From NCBI GenBank assembly GCA_035048495.1, contig CM068547.1:26233913-26297912 (forward strand): a DNA stretch of 64,000 bases, given 5' to 3'. The translations under genes were made by a program, and so were the position numbers. Positions 53,456 to 64,000 of the stretch are shown in pieces. A model generated the notes under the pieces. That model was given only the letters and a program-made list of their open reading frames with translations, was not told where the DNA came from and did no database searches. Within the stretch, counting starts at the first letter, position 1. Every line of letters begins with the position of its first letter. The stretch is from Euptelea pleiosperma (Eukaryota; Streptophyta; Magnoliopsida; Ranunculales; Eupteleaceae).

Positions 53456-56240
53456 TGATATTCGCTCAAAAGTGCTTATTTTAAGCAATTATCCTTTTAA
53501 CATTATCGCACTCTCCTACGTAAACTGCTCTATTTATCCACTTTTCTATGTAAGAGTCTCTTCTGTTGCGTAGAACACACTTTTCTGGACGAAATGATAT
53601 ATTTGCATGCATTACACATATTTTTAGAAGTTTAGATATAAAGTGTTCTGATTAAGTCTCATTACGTGCTTTTTCTATCGTAGGAAACCCCGATTGGATA
53701 ATTCTCGAGACTTGCAGGCCCACATAGATCATGAAAACCCATTATCAAAGCTTAGAGAGCCAACAGGCTATGATTAGAAGATATGGGCCAAATACAGGCT
53801 GAACAAGAGGATTGAAGAGCCGGCCAAAGAACGAAGAGAGCGGGAAAGCCAATGAATAAGAGACGGACCAAAGCGTTTAAAGCCGCATGAATAAACAAGA
53901 AATGATGGTCCGCTCTACCAGTGAAGCGTGGGGAGGGACACAGTGAAGACCAGGGTTCCAGACCCTCTACCAGTACTTTTCTCTCCATTTTTTTATGTTT
54001 TCTCTCTCATTCCCCCCTAATTCTCTCTTTTCTCTAAAACCCTAATTTTCTCTCTCCTAACTCTAACCAACTCTCTCTCCTTGAGTCATCAACAACATCC
54101 ATCAAATCCACCGTTCGATCGCCATTCGATTCACCATCTGACCAACTGATTATTCATCATCTGATCAACCTGGCGATCATCCGATCGATTGATTGATCAG
54201 CTGATCTCCATCATTCCACTCTCTTAATCATCCCATCTCATCATCATACGGCCTAGCAATCACCTCACGTTCGTCAAAGGCCCCGCATCACTTAGCCCTA
54301 ACTCAAAACCCCAAGGCATGTTTAATAAAGATTTTTTTTTAAAAAAATGCATTTTTGATGTGCCAACCAAACGCACCCTAACCCATGCTAACCCTACCCT
54401 TATAAAAACCCCATTCTCCCCACGTCATGGTCGGTTCCCTCCCCCCACAACTCTCTCACTTCTAACCCCCTCTAATCCTTCCTCTCTTGATTCTTGCTTG
54501 AAAAAGGTTGCTGCCTCTTCTCTTCGGCAGCAACGTTGATTTGCTTAGCGGTTGCTGGAAAAGAAAAGAAAAAAAAAAAAAAAAAGAGATCGCAACTCCG
54601 GCGAACTCCATTGAAACCGACGAATCCTTTTCTCCCCCTCTCCCCCTCTCCTTCTTCCCTTCTCTTCCTTCTCTTCTTTCCTCTTCCTCTCTTCCCTTTC
54701 TTCTTTCTTCTTTCTTTCTTCTTCTTCTTCTTCTTCTTCTTCTTTCTCTTTACTCGCCGGAGTTGCGCCTGCAACTCCGGCCGGCAACACCATCACCAGC
54801 GTCTTCTTCTCCTGGTTCTTCTTCTCCTCCTTCTCCTTCACGATCTGCCGCTCACCACCGCCTACAACAGCAGGTCTGCAACACCACAGACGTCTCTCTC
54901 TACCACCTCTCCTCCCATTTCTTCTACCACGCCTTCAACCAGCGTGCACCGTTTCCACACGGGTTGCTCCACAGTCGACCTCTCCACCTCCTTCTTCTCC
55001 AAGCCGCTCCTCTCTTGGACTCTCTCCCCAACCCTCTTGCCGCCTAAAATAGCAACAGGACAGTTCGTCCTTTTCAAGGGAAGGTTGCTGGTATACGACC
55101 CAGCACCACCAGCAACATACCACGCCGCCCTCACATCTGCTCCTCTACGATCTCCTAACCTACTACATGCTCCCCATATCCACCATAGATCACGCTTGCA
55201 GTTCATCCCCTGGGAAACAAAGCCTGCAACTTTTAGTTGCTGGACCGTTCTCTCCTCTCTGTTGCACTCTTCTCCGAGCTACAAGTGCTCCATCAACGGC
55301 ACACCCTCTCCACTTCGATGTTGTCTATACTAGCAGCGAGAACACTTGCAGGTTCGGGCCCCTCCTCTTGGTGCTCCTTGCCTTCAAGACCTGCTGGTGT
55401 GCTTTAACTAAAAGCGCCTCCCCTTCTCCATTGTTGCACTGCAACTTTGCCCCTCCATGAATCAGCACGTTCAACGGCCAATGAGTGCACCTGAAACCTC
55501 CATCAACCTCCTTTGCTGCCACCTAGTGGCTTCTCCTCCAACACCTTCGTGAAAGCAAGGAAGGAAGTGTGCCTTACCCTCCATTGCAGCACCGCACCGC
55601 GAACAAGTCACCACGGGCAGCCACCATTCTAAGCATGGGATTCATCTTCCCCAAAGCCGTGTTCACTTGCTTTCTTCCCGTACTCATTCGCGGCTAAGTC
55701 GGGAAAACTATCACAATCCACATCCCGTGCATCTTCCACCAGGGTAAGTGTTTGTGAGTGCTCTCTTTCTAACTTTGTCTCTCTAACTTTCTCTATCTAG
55801 TTCTCTCTTCTATCTCCACTTTCTCTCTCTAACTTTTTCCTCATCTTCTTTCTACTTTCTTCCTCTTGACCTTTCTCTCTCTTCATTTCTCTCTCTAATC
55901 TTTCTTTCTAAAACCTCTCTTTCTCTCTATAAATTTCTCTCTCTAGTTTATTCTTTTTTATGCTTAATAATTTAGTTATTTTGGTTTGCTTTTCATTGTA
56001 AGAGACATGTGCGATTGAATGAAGTTGAATTAAGTGTGATTGAGTTACATTCTCTGTAAATTTCCCGTCATTTTATGTTCATTATTGTGCTAATCCGACT
56101 AATCCCGAGTGCAAATCGACATCCGACATGAATCCCTATACAAAATTATCCATTTTACAGGTTATAAGTCTCAGAAAAATTACAAATTGTGTTGAAATTA
56201 GGGCTTCCGTAACCAACGACGCGGAAAAACCCTACTTTCA
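53456..56240 (+). repeat. 3' LTR of Athila-like element (2785 bp)
   Basis: Matches the 5' LTR throughout with scattered substitutions (a few percent by eye) and small indels, including loss of about 30 bp of 'ctctctc' sequence near 54030. TATA box near 54401. Followed by the target copy 'atgag'. Confidence 0.9.
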
Positions 56241-58741
56241 ATGAGAATGGTGGAGAAATTAAGATTAAAACATACTTTTGGAGAGATATCATTCTAATTT
56301 TCCATTCATTAAAAGACAAATACAAATGACTAAATCAACTCTTATCACATCAAAATCCATTACAATGCTTGAATGAAATTTAAACTATGGTAAAACACAA
56401 TCAACTAGAAAGCAATAAAGAGAACTAAGATAGATGAGAGAGAAAAAGGTAGAAAATGAGTTTTTTGAGAGAGAAAGAGACTAAAGAGATGGAAATTGCT
56501 AGAGAGAGAAAAAGAAAACTAGAGAGAGAATGAGGAGAGAAATAGTGAAAACCTAGAGATTCTAGAGAGAGAAACAAGAGGATAAAGAGAGAAAAAAATA
56601 AATGAACATGGAGAGAGAGAAAGATGGGAGAGAGAATGGTTTACCCTTGACATACTAACCCGTCATAGGAGTTGTTCGGCCCAAGAGTTGGTACCCTTTG
56701 TGATGATTGGAGAAGATTTGCTTGTGGTGGAAAAGAGTACATGTGGTGATGTTCGATCCCACGTAGACCAGCTTGCAAGGCAACGGCTAGAGGAATGAGC
56801 TCGTGGGTTCCTCTAAAGATGGAGAGGTGTTGTAGGTTGACGAGATGATGAAGGAGAAGGGAAGGGGTGGTGAGGTTGTGGTGGAGCTCTAGGCGGTATG
56901 CACAAGAGGTGCGCTGGCAACCAGAAAAGGGAGAATAAGAAGAAGGGCGGCGGTGCTCATGGGCTGATGTTGCTGGTTGCAACATCAGCAACTGCAAAGC
57001 AAAAAGATGGAGTTGCAGGGTGTTGGGAGTAGCAGTGCACAACGTGGAGAAACAAGTGAGAGGTTGCTAGAGAAGATCCAATGGCGTGCAGGCCGTGGAA
57101 GAACAGCCACAGGTGGCAGCAAATGGTGGAAAGGGTTGCTGGGTTTGAAGCTAGGGGGTTTAAGAAGAGAAGAAGAAGGAGAAGATAAGGAGATGCAGGG
57201 GCGGTAGAGAAGAAGAAGAAGAAAAAGAAGTGGAGGAGGCGGTATTTGCAGGTTCGCTGGAGTTGCAAACCTGCAACTCCGGTGGTGGTGATAGGAGCTC
57301 GCACCAGTAGGTGCACCGAACCAGTCCGCCTGAGCCCGTGGTTGCTGCAACGGCAAGTGAAAAGAAGAAGAAGAAGAAGAAGGAAAAGTAAAAGAAGATG
57401 AAGAAGATCCAAACCAGTCGTCGGAGAAGAGGGCGGCTGGCCGGAGAAGAGGAAGGAGGGGAGGAGAAGAAGAAGAAAGAAGCAAAGGGGGAAGAAAAGG
57501 GAGAGAAACCAGCGGCATGTAGGGTTTCCCCTTTCTAAAACAACGATTTTTTTTTTTATATATATTTTTTTTTTAGGAATGATAAGTGGGTTGCGGGCTC
57601 GGGCTTGTGGGCCGTTTGGCCATAAGATTGATTAACCACTAGGCCAATAGATGATGCCATGTGTCGGTCAGTGGTTAGCCAATGGGAACACTAAAAATCG
57701 TGGGCCCAAAGTGCATCGGCCATGGGCCAGAAGGTGGGTGAGTAGGATAGTGGGCCACTAGGCTCGATGGATGTGGGCCTCTTATGAGGTCGTGGGTTAG
57801 GGTGGTTTGGTCGCCATGGGAGAAAAATGCATTTTTCTTAAAAGCCCTTTCTTTTGAAATAATCAAACATGCTCTCAGGGTTTTGAATTGAGGCTAAGTG
57901 ATGAGGGCCCTCCGATGAACGTGGGATGATTGTAGGCTGTTGGATGATGAGATAGGGAGCTCACTCGATCGATCGGATGATCGACCGATTGATCAGATGT
58001 TAGGGATGAATAATCGGATGGTCAGATGGTAGATCGGATGGCGATCGAACGGTGGATTTGATTGATGATGGTGATAGGTTAAGGAGAGAGAGTTGGTTAG
58101 AGCTAGGAGAGAGAAAATTAGGATTTAGATGAGAGAGAATTAGGGGAGATGAGAGAGAAAACATCAAAAAATGGAGAGAAAAGCACTGGTAGAGGGTCTG
58201 AAATCCTGGTCTTCACTGTGTCCCTCCTCAAGCTTCACCAGTAGAGCAAACCATCATTTCTTGTTGATTCACGCATCTTTAAATTCTTTGGTCCATCTCT
58301 TGGTCATTGGCTCTCCTGCTCTCTTCGTTCTTTGGGCTGGCTCTTCGGTCCTCTTGCTCAGCCCATATTTGGCTCATATCTTCTAGTCATAGCATGTGGG
58401 CTCTTTAAGCTTTGATAATAGGTTTTCATGATCGATGTGGGCCCGCAAGTCTCGAAAATCATCTAATCGGGGTTTCCTACGACAGAAGAAGCGCATAATG
58501 AGACTTAATCAGAACGGCTTTATATCTAAACTTTCAAAAATGTATTTAATGCATGCAAATATACTATTTTGTCCAGAAAAGTGTGTTTTACGCAACATAA
58601 GAGACTCTTACATAGAAAAGTAGATAAATAGAGTAGTTCTACGTAGGAGAGTGATAACGCTTATAGGATAATAGTGAAAAATACGCACTTTTAAGCGAAT
58701 ATTATGGACAGTCGATTTTTAACGTGTAACTTGAAAACCAC

Positions 58742-58840
58742 ATTTGGGGTGATCTATATGGTGAGGAGATCATCATCACCAAAATCTGCCATTGATTCAT
58801 CTTCTACGTGGGCACGCCAAAATGGGGGCCCTCCGAACCC
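58742..58840 (-). repeat. Right arm of split foldback MITE
   Basis: 'gaggagatcatcatcaccaa', 'gccattgattcatcttctac' and 'gtgggcacgccaaaatggg' are the inverse of 44840-44925. The MITE itself lies inside the Mutator-like element. Confidence 0.75.
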
Positions 58841-59113
58841 CACCCATGAGGTTATTATAAAATACTGAAGGAAGCTTACCGTATTACAATCTTTGATCTC
58901 TGCGTATAAACAAATTAAGAAAGCTTACAGGAGAAAAAAATGAAGAAGAAAGTTTACCAGAGAAGCTTTATTCGGTAAGGGAAACGAATGTCACTTCATA
59001 TGATTTGATTAGGTGTACTTTTTTTACTTTTTGAAATGGAAAAGTTGTTTTGACAGTAAGGGTAATAATGTCCGAAAATGTACCCAAATTAACAAACTGG
59101 GAAATGTTGAAAA
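58841..59113. other. Right subterminal region of Mutator-like element
   Basis: Non-coding. 'atatgatttgattaggtgta' (59000-59019) matches 36016-36035 in the same orientation, evidence that subterminal sequence is duplicated in the element. Confidence 0.6.
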
Positions 59114-59169
59114 GTCGTTGGCTGTTTGGTGATAAATGTTGAAAACGTTAATTTTTTTGGTAATTACCC
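59114..59169 (-). repeat. Right terminal inverted repeat of Mutator-like element
   Basis: 56 bp, inverse of 33391-33447. Followed by 'ttttactt', matching the eight bases before the left end. Confidence 0.75.
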
Positions 59170-59389
59170 TTTTACTTTTAATTTTTAACTTTCTCTCTCA
59201 TGTGTTAAAGTCAACTACAGTATTTTTGTACTTTCCTTTATTTACTAGAAAAGTACTTTCCTTTATTAGATTTCTCTTTTTTGCCTATTTCCTTTACCTT
59301 CTCAGTTCCAACGAGACCATTGAATCAACTCTAGCTTATCAAAAAAAGACAAACCTCCCTGATTTTTTTTAAAGCAAATTACTCTGTCC

Positions 59390-59746
59390 CAAGGTTTAAA
59401 GGGGACCGTTATAACGGTATAACGGACTAGGGGCGTTACCTTTTAAAAAAATGCTTAGGGGCAAAAAATGGAAAATAACAGAAATAATGAAAAAACATAA
59501 CAAATGGCGCTGAAATTCAAATTTTCAAAAACAGAAAATGACGGAATATAACGGGAAAAAATGAAAAAATAATGGAAAATAATGGTAAAACGGCCATTTT
59601 TTCATAAATGAACATTATTTTCGTTGTAACATAAAATAGTGGCCGTTATTTTCTGGGCGTTTCAACGGTATGTAACGTAATGGGGGAGGTCCGAATCCGT
59701 TATAACGATCGATATTTTCGTTACAACGGCTGTTCTTTAAACCTTG
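59390..59746. mobile_element. TAACGG-rich hAT-like MITE, 357 bp
   Basis: Terminal inverted repeats 'caaggtttaaa' and 'tttaaaccttg', continuing as 'ggggaccgttataacgg' versus the looser inverse 'ccgttataac...caacggc'. A perfect 8-bp target copy 'ctctgtcc' lies at 59382-59389 and 59747-59754, as expected for hAT. The interior is packed with 'ataacgg' and 'aatgg' words in both orientations. Not coding. Confidence 0.88.
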
Positions 59747-59799
59747 CTCTGTCCTTCATCTCGTCTCTACAGAGAAGTGGCTTTTGGGGCATATAAGGT

Positions 59800-60195
59800 A
59801 CGCCATTCAAAGTTGCGTTATAAAGGTATAGAGGACTAGGCTTATGAAAAAACGGGGGTATAATGGACTGGAGGTGTTATCATTTTTTCAACGCTGTAGG
59901 GCAAAAATAGAAACTAACGAAAAAATGAAAAAAAAAAAACTAGCACTGAAATTCAAATTTTAAAATTTAATTTTTTACAAATGTTCAAAAAGGAAAAAGG
60001 AAAATAAAAAATATCAGAAAAAAATGGAAAATAACGAAAATAAAGGCCGTTTTTTCACAATTTTTTTCCAAAAAATAAGTCGTTATTTTCGTTGTAACAG
60101 AAAATAATGGTCCTTTTTTTTAGCACTTTAAGGGTACATAACGTAACGGAGGAGGTCCGAATCCGTTATAACGGCCATATTTTAAACAAAGGGTT
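59800..60195. repeat. TAACGG-rich MITE, second copy
   Basis: The left part 'gcgttataaaggtatagagg' and the right part 'gaggtccgaatccgttataac', 'ggccatattttaaac' parallel the complete copy at 59390. The ends are eroded and no target duplication is visible. Confidence 0.65.
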
Positions 60196-60199
60196 TTAG

Positions 60200-60365
60200 T
60201 ACTAAAAAATAATGGTTGAATTCAACTGCTAGAATCACATCTTAAAAAGTACTAAAATCTAATGACTAGAGATCATTAATTAGGATGATTTTTGGTATGT
60301 ATATCCATGAAGCGATGGGCTAAACATCCATGCGGTTAGGGCCCAGTTTGTAGCGTTGAGCAACA
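60200..60365. repeat. Foldback MITE, right half
   Basis: 'atgatttttggtatgtatat', 'gatgggctaaacatccatgc' and 'cagtttgtagcgttgagcaac' match the right arm of 32990-33235. Confidence 0.6.
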
Positions 60366-60589
60366 AAAAAGTTTCAAGTATCCCTTGTTACATCTTTTTC
60401 CTAATTTGTTTTTCAAAAAGTACAGTTATTAAAGGCAGCACGAAACCATATGGGAGAAATTTGTAGAGACAATAAAAACGAAGGAAAGTAGCTGAAGAAA
60501 GTAAAGAAAGGAAAGCAATAAATAAAGAAGGGAAAGGAATGTATATTTAAAAAAATCTTGAAAGAAAACCAAATTTACCGGTTCCCCTT

Positions 60590-60665
60590 GACCTCCCCTC
60601 CACATGTCATAATATATAATAGGGGGTTGAGGCATCTCCCCAACCAAATGGGTGAGGAAAGGTTT
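60590..60665. repeat. Single arm of 'cctcacccat' MITE, inverted
   Basis: 'cctcccctccacatgtcat', 'tagggggttgaggcatctcc' and 'aaccaaatgggtgagg' are the inverse of 33250-33320. Confidence 0.55.
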
Positions 60666-60844
60666 TTCGGTAACAAAAATTATGCTTCCCCTCGTCAAAA
60701 AGCGTGAGGTATACCTTGTTATATCATGACGTACCCACCCTAAATCAACACCTACAACACCTAATTGCCTAGCTTAGATGGTTAGTATCTACACTCCGAA
60801 TCATGATCAGCGCCCCGATCTGGACAGTCCTGATTAAATCGTTG

Positions 60845-61120
60845 ATGCAGACGACATAGATGAACCACGTGGCAAATTAAAAAAATACTACCGACACTCT
60901 TGATGTTTCGCGCGGCCCATCCATAGGTGAACCTGCATATTAAAAATCAGCCTGATTAATATGAGTTGCGTGGTAAACTTTTAAAGACCACTGGCCGTAT
61001 GGATGTTTGCTGGCCCATCCCTAGGTGGACATACCAAAAATCAGCTTGATTAGTGATTTCTGACCATTAAATCTGAGTACCCCAAATAATGCTCGAATCC
61101 TACGAATAAAAATAAACCAA
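60845..61120. repeat. Foldback MITE, two tandem left arms
   Basis: Two arms in the same orientation, each with a 'gatgttt' plus 'ggcccatccctaggtg' block and 'aaaaatcagc(c/t)tgatta', at about 60860-60960 and 60961-61120. The first looks truncated at 'cctgattaatatgag', so one copy may have inserted into another. Confidence 0.6.
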
Positions 61121-61169
61121 TGAAAAAAAAAACAAGGGTGGCGATGTAACAAGCTGTAGTGGTGTAAGC

Positions 61170-61890
61170 TAGCACTATTTTTTCTTACACGCCACTGCCA
61201 TCTGTGACGTAGCGGAAGCGTGAGGTTAATCACAAAAGTAAACTAGGAAGAAAAACAAGGTCTTCAACCGAAAAGAAACCTTGAATCCACAAGAAAAAAT
61301 ATAATAGAAGGCTTAAACAATACACTTCATTGATACTTTCATCCAACTATAACCCATCTTAAATAGGGCAAATTACTAAAGAAAATAAAAACCTATTAAA
61401 AGTCTAAAACTGCTAAAATAGAAAAAATTACAAAAAAAATATAAATTCCTACTAAGAGTAAAAATGGATAATCGTAGATTCTATAACACGTCAGAATTAA
61501 CACGGAGTGATTCCGATTTCCACAACTCAAGTTATTACTAAAACAAAACTCTCCAAAAATAGTCAAATTGTCGATTGGACCAACTAAACGATGAAATTTG
61601 GCCAAAATTAGGCATACATCATGAGCGAAGCTGATGACTATTGAAGATCTCGACATTTTTTTTTCAAAAAAGTCTGGCCCCGCGTAATTCTGAGACTAAA
61701 AACAATTATGTCAAAGCCTATTAGGTTATTTTTTATGTAACTTTAGCATTAATACTCGTTACATCCTTTTTAGCATCGTTTGGACTTTTGACTATCCAAA
61801 CGCTCCATAAACTCCTCTACTACGTGTTCTACATTAGTCTCATCCACTTGAAAAGAACTCGTCCTCGAGTTCATCAAAGGAAAGAAATGA
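61170..61890 (-). repeat. 3' LTR region of decayed gypsy element
   Basis: On minus, a 'ccctatttaagatgggttat' TATA-like segment and 'tttcttgtggattcaagg' style text fit a short gypsy LTR following pol. The exact ends were not found. Confidence 0.45.
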
Positions 61891-61898
61891 GAGTCTGA

Positions 61899-64000
61899 TC
61901 ACGCATGATACTTGAATAAATCTCGCATATTGAAAGTCTTCGAAATAACCATATCTTTAGGAAGATCAACAACATAAGCATTGTCATTAATCTTGTGCAA
62001 GATCTTATACAGGCCAATTTTCTTCTGCTTCAACTTATTGTACGTACTCACTGAGAACCTTTCCTTATGAAGATGAACCATAACTATATCACCTTCTTTG
62101 AAAACTTTTAAACGCCTATGTTTGTCAACTACAACTTTATACTTGGCAGAGGCCTTCTTCCAAATGCTTCTTGACATCTATATGAATTGACATCATCTTT
62201 TCAACCATATGATCAACAACAACACTCACACCTGGCAATTTTGGCAAAGAGATTAAATCTAGAGTGTGTCAGGGAGCCGTTCGTAGACAATCTCGAATGG
62301 TGGTTTGCTGGTAGAGCAATTAACCACATTATTATAGGCAAATTCAGTTTAGGCAAATGCAAAATCACACTACTTTGGTCTTGCACTAAATAAACTCCGC
62401 ATAATATTCCGCAAAGTATGGTTCACCACCTCTGTCTGCCCATCTGTTTATGGATGACACGTATTGCTATACTGAAACGAAGTATTCAAATGTCTCCATA
62501 GTGTATGCCAGAAATGGCTAAAAAACTTACTATCACGATCAGAAGTGATAGTCTTAGGGAGACCATGCAAGCAAACAACCTCCATAAAGAATAAATTGGC
62601 AATATTGGTGGCATCCGATGTCTTTTTTGCACGGGATAAAGTGTGTTATCTTTAAAAACCTGTCAACCACCACAAACACAGAATCCATACCTCGTTGAGT
62701 CCGCAAAAGACCCAACGCTAAGTCCATAAATAAATTTTCCCATGGTGCATTACGAATCGGTAATGGAGTGTAAATACCTATATTTTGCATTTGACCCTTG
62801 GCTGCCTGACAAGTGTAACATCGCTGCACATAGTGTCCCACATCTCTTTTCAAATGTGGCCAATAGTATCTCTCCTTAACTAGGGCAATACTTTTGTCAC
62901 ATCCCATATGACTTTCTAATCCTCCACCATGCTTTTCCTAAATAATGTGTTCTCGAAGAGAACTCTTGGGAATGAATAATCGAGTTCCCTTAAGGAAACC
63001 TCCTTGAATATGATATTCATCCAAACTCGACTTGTCCAAATGTGCATTTAGCCCACTTGTCTTGGAAATCCTCATCATCAACATACAATCTTTCAAATAA
63101 TCCTACCCGATTATCTCACTTTGGACAGTCAAAAGTAAGGTAGCTCGTCGGTTCAATGCATCAACTACTTTATTCTGCACCACATATTTGTGCTTCAATA
63201 CAAAAGTAAACTCCTGAATCATAGCAATCCATCTAGCATGCATACGATTTAGAGTTATCGAGTTGTTGATAAATTTTAAAGCCTGATGATCTGTATGCAA
63301 GATGAATTCTCTCTACACCAAATAATGCTTCTAGTGCCGTAGAGATTATACTACATCATACAACTCCAACTCGTACGTAAACTATTTCTTCTAATACGTC
63401 GCTCAATTTCTCACTATAAAAATCAATTGGTCGTCCCTCCTGAGAAAGAACAGCTACAATGCCTATGTAAGAGGCATCACAATCCACCTCGGATAGTTTT
63501 TTGAAGCTAGGTAAAGCTAAAACTGGGGCGGACATTAGCTTTTCCTTGATCAATGCAAAACTCTATTCGGCTTCTATTGTCTACTGAGTGGGGTGGTAAT
63601 ACTACTAACATTTCACACGAATCTCCTATAGAAAGTGGCCAATCCATAGAAGCTGCATACCTCACTAATAGATTTAGGCGTAAACCATTCTCGAATGGCT
63701 CTCACCTCATATCCCAGAAATATAAGACGTATTGTCAGTCAAAAAAGTACACTTTTTGATATTGAGGTATAAACTGTTCTCCTGAAGCATAGTAAACACG
63801 TAACAAAGATGTTGGACATGCTCGATCTCATCACAGCTATAAATTATTATATAATCAAAAAAAAAACAACTATGAACAGATCGATAAATGGTTTGAGCAC
63901 CTGGTTCATCACTCTCATAAATGTACTGGGTGCATTGGATAACTTAAAGGGCATTACCAACCACTCAAAGCTGCCTTCCACTTATCGCCCGACCTGATGC
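61899..64000 (-). pseudogene. Ty3/gypsy pol, heavily decayed, runs off window
   Basis: From the window edge on minus: remnants of reverse transcriptase ('EHVQHL', 'LYLNIKKCTF', 63720-63850), the RT/RNase H junction ('[20 protein letters not shown]', 63356-63553) and RNase H ('HTDHQALKFI', 63103-63300). Integrase zinc region ('[20 protein letters not shown]') and first Asp ('NLFMDLALG') lie at 62554-62907, the second Asp in 'ITSDRDSKF' (about 62545) and Glu in 'TDGQTEVVN' (about 62435). The C-terminus ('[14 protein letters not shown]', '[15 protein letters not shown]', 'NAYVVDLP') is at 61899-62177. Many frame changes separate these blocks. The integrase tail type is common in plant chromoviruses. 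Confidence 0.85.

Larger units (their letters stand above)
45151..56240 (+). mobile_element. Non-autonomous Athila-like LTR retrotransposon, 11.1 kb
   Basis: LTRs at 45151-47966 and 53456-56240 both start 'tgatattcgctc' and end 'ctactttca'. A perfect 5-bp target copy 'atgag' lies at 45146-45150 and 56241-56245. The primer-binding site follows the 5' LTR and a purine tract precedes the 3' LTR. The 5.5-kb interior has only a degraded gag-like region; no protease, reverse transcriptase, RNase H or integrase motif was found. It would need enzymes supplied by a relative. Confidence 0.92.
44937..58704 (-). repeat. Solo LTR (Athila-like, minus), split by a younger copy
   Basis: On the minus strand the LTR starts near 58704 ('taatattcgcttaaaagtgc', family start 'tgatattcgctcaaaagtgc') and runs to 56246. 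It resumes at 45150 and ends at 44937 ('ctactttcca'). The two parts add up to about 2.67 kb, close to the 2.8-kb LTRs of the inserted element. No internal retrotransposon sequence accompanies it, so it is a solo LTR. It is clearly more diverged than the younger pair. Confidence 0.78.
33391..59169. mobile_element. Mutator-like (Kaonashi-type) element, 25.8 kb with nested insertions
   Basis: Inverted ends of about 57 bp: 'gggtaattaccaaaaaaatt' then 'aacgttttcaac' at 33391-33447, and the inverse at 59114-59169 with few differences. Both are flanked by 'ttttactt' (33383-33390, 59170-59177). Inside are a plus-strand DUF1985/ULP1-like protease gene, a minus-strand MuDR transposase gene and large amounts of one minisatellite. 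ULP1-bearing Mutator-like elements are known as Kaonashi elements. Two complications: Mutator duplications are usually 9 bp, and 36000-36340 holds a second set of subterminal sequences, so this may be two fused or nested relatives. About 14 kb (44.8-58.8 kb) is later insertion. Confidence 0.65.

Noticed and set aside
1..64000. tRNA, rRNA or organellar genes
   Set aside because: I looked for tRNA B-box-like and rRNA-like blocks and saw none beyond retrotransposon primer-binding sites.

Overview
The window is plant nuclear DNA, almost certainly from a flowering plant. Plant-type LTR retrotransposons, hAT and Mutator-like DNA transposons, GT-AG introns and a relic of the plant cuticular-wax gene family CER1/CER3 all point that way; nothing looks prokaryotic or organellar. 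I cannot name the species. The window is repeat-dense and gene-poor: most of it belongs to identifiable mobile elements, several nested inside each other.

Layout. 0-4.8 kb: inverted-repeat (foldback) MITEs around a three-exon CER3-like wax gene fragment (about 1423-2022). 4.8-12.0 kb: 3' end of an Athila-like LTR retrotransposon whose LTR (5326-12008) is split by a 4.0-kb hAT element (6753-10774) with 19-bp terminal inverted repeats, a 7/8 target duplication and a broken transposase gene. 12.0-15.7 kb: 3' piece of a copia-type element, then a minus-strand chromovirus-like gypsy gag/protease fragment with primer site and part of an LTR. 15.98-17.75 kb: non-autonomous Mutator-type element with about 180-bp terminal repeats, containing smaller MITEs. 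18.4-19.35 kb: foldback MITEs and a 119-bp hairpin.

19487-30880: a complete, young minus-strand Tat-clade gypsy retrotransposon. Its LTRs (1009 and 1018 bp) differ by five substitutions and one 9-bp indel by eye, and the 5-bp target duplication is perfect. Gag and pol carry a few disabling lesions, but an oppositely transcribed, two-intron, 689-codon ORF at its 3' end is intact. That ORF has its own TATA box and a dense G-box cluster. This is the most interesting single object in the window. Just right of it is an intact 170-codon ORF for an unrecognised membrane protein (31101-31613, minus), the best candidate for a host gene.

31.7-33.3 kb: further MITEs. 33391-59169: a 25.8-kb region bounded by about 57-bp inverted repeats and an 8-bp direct repeat. 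It looks like a Kaonashi-type Mutator-like element (DUF1985 plus ULP1-like cysteine protease gene on plus, MuDR transposase gene on minus), both decayed. A roughly 21-bp minisatellite fills introns and leaders of both genes. Nested in it (44.8-58.8 kb) is a foldback MITE, within that a minus-strand solo LTR, and within that a complete 11.1-kb non-autonomous Athila-like retrotransposon (45151-56240). 59.4-61.1 kb: TAACGG-rich hAT-like MITEs and foldbacks. 61.2-64.0 kb: decayed minus-strand gypsy pol running off the window.

LTR and TIR boundaries, target duplications, splice junctions and motifs were read by eye from the sequence; family names come from motif recognition, not database searches.
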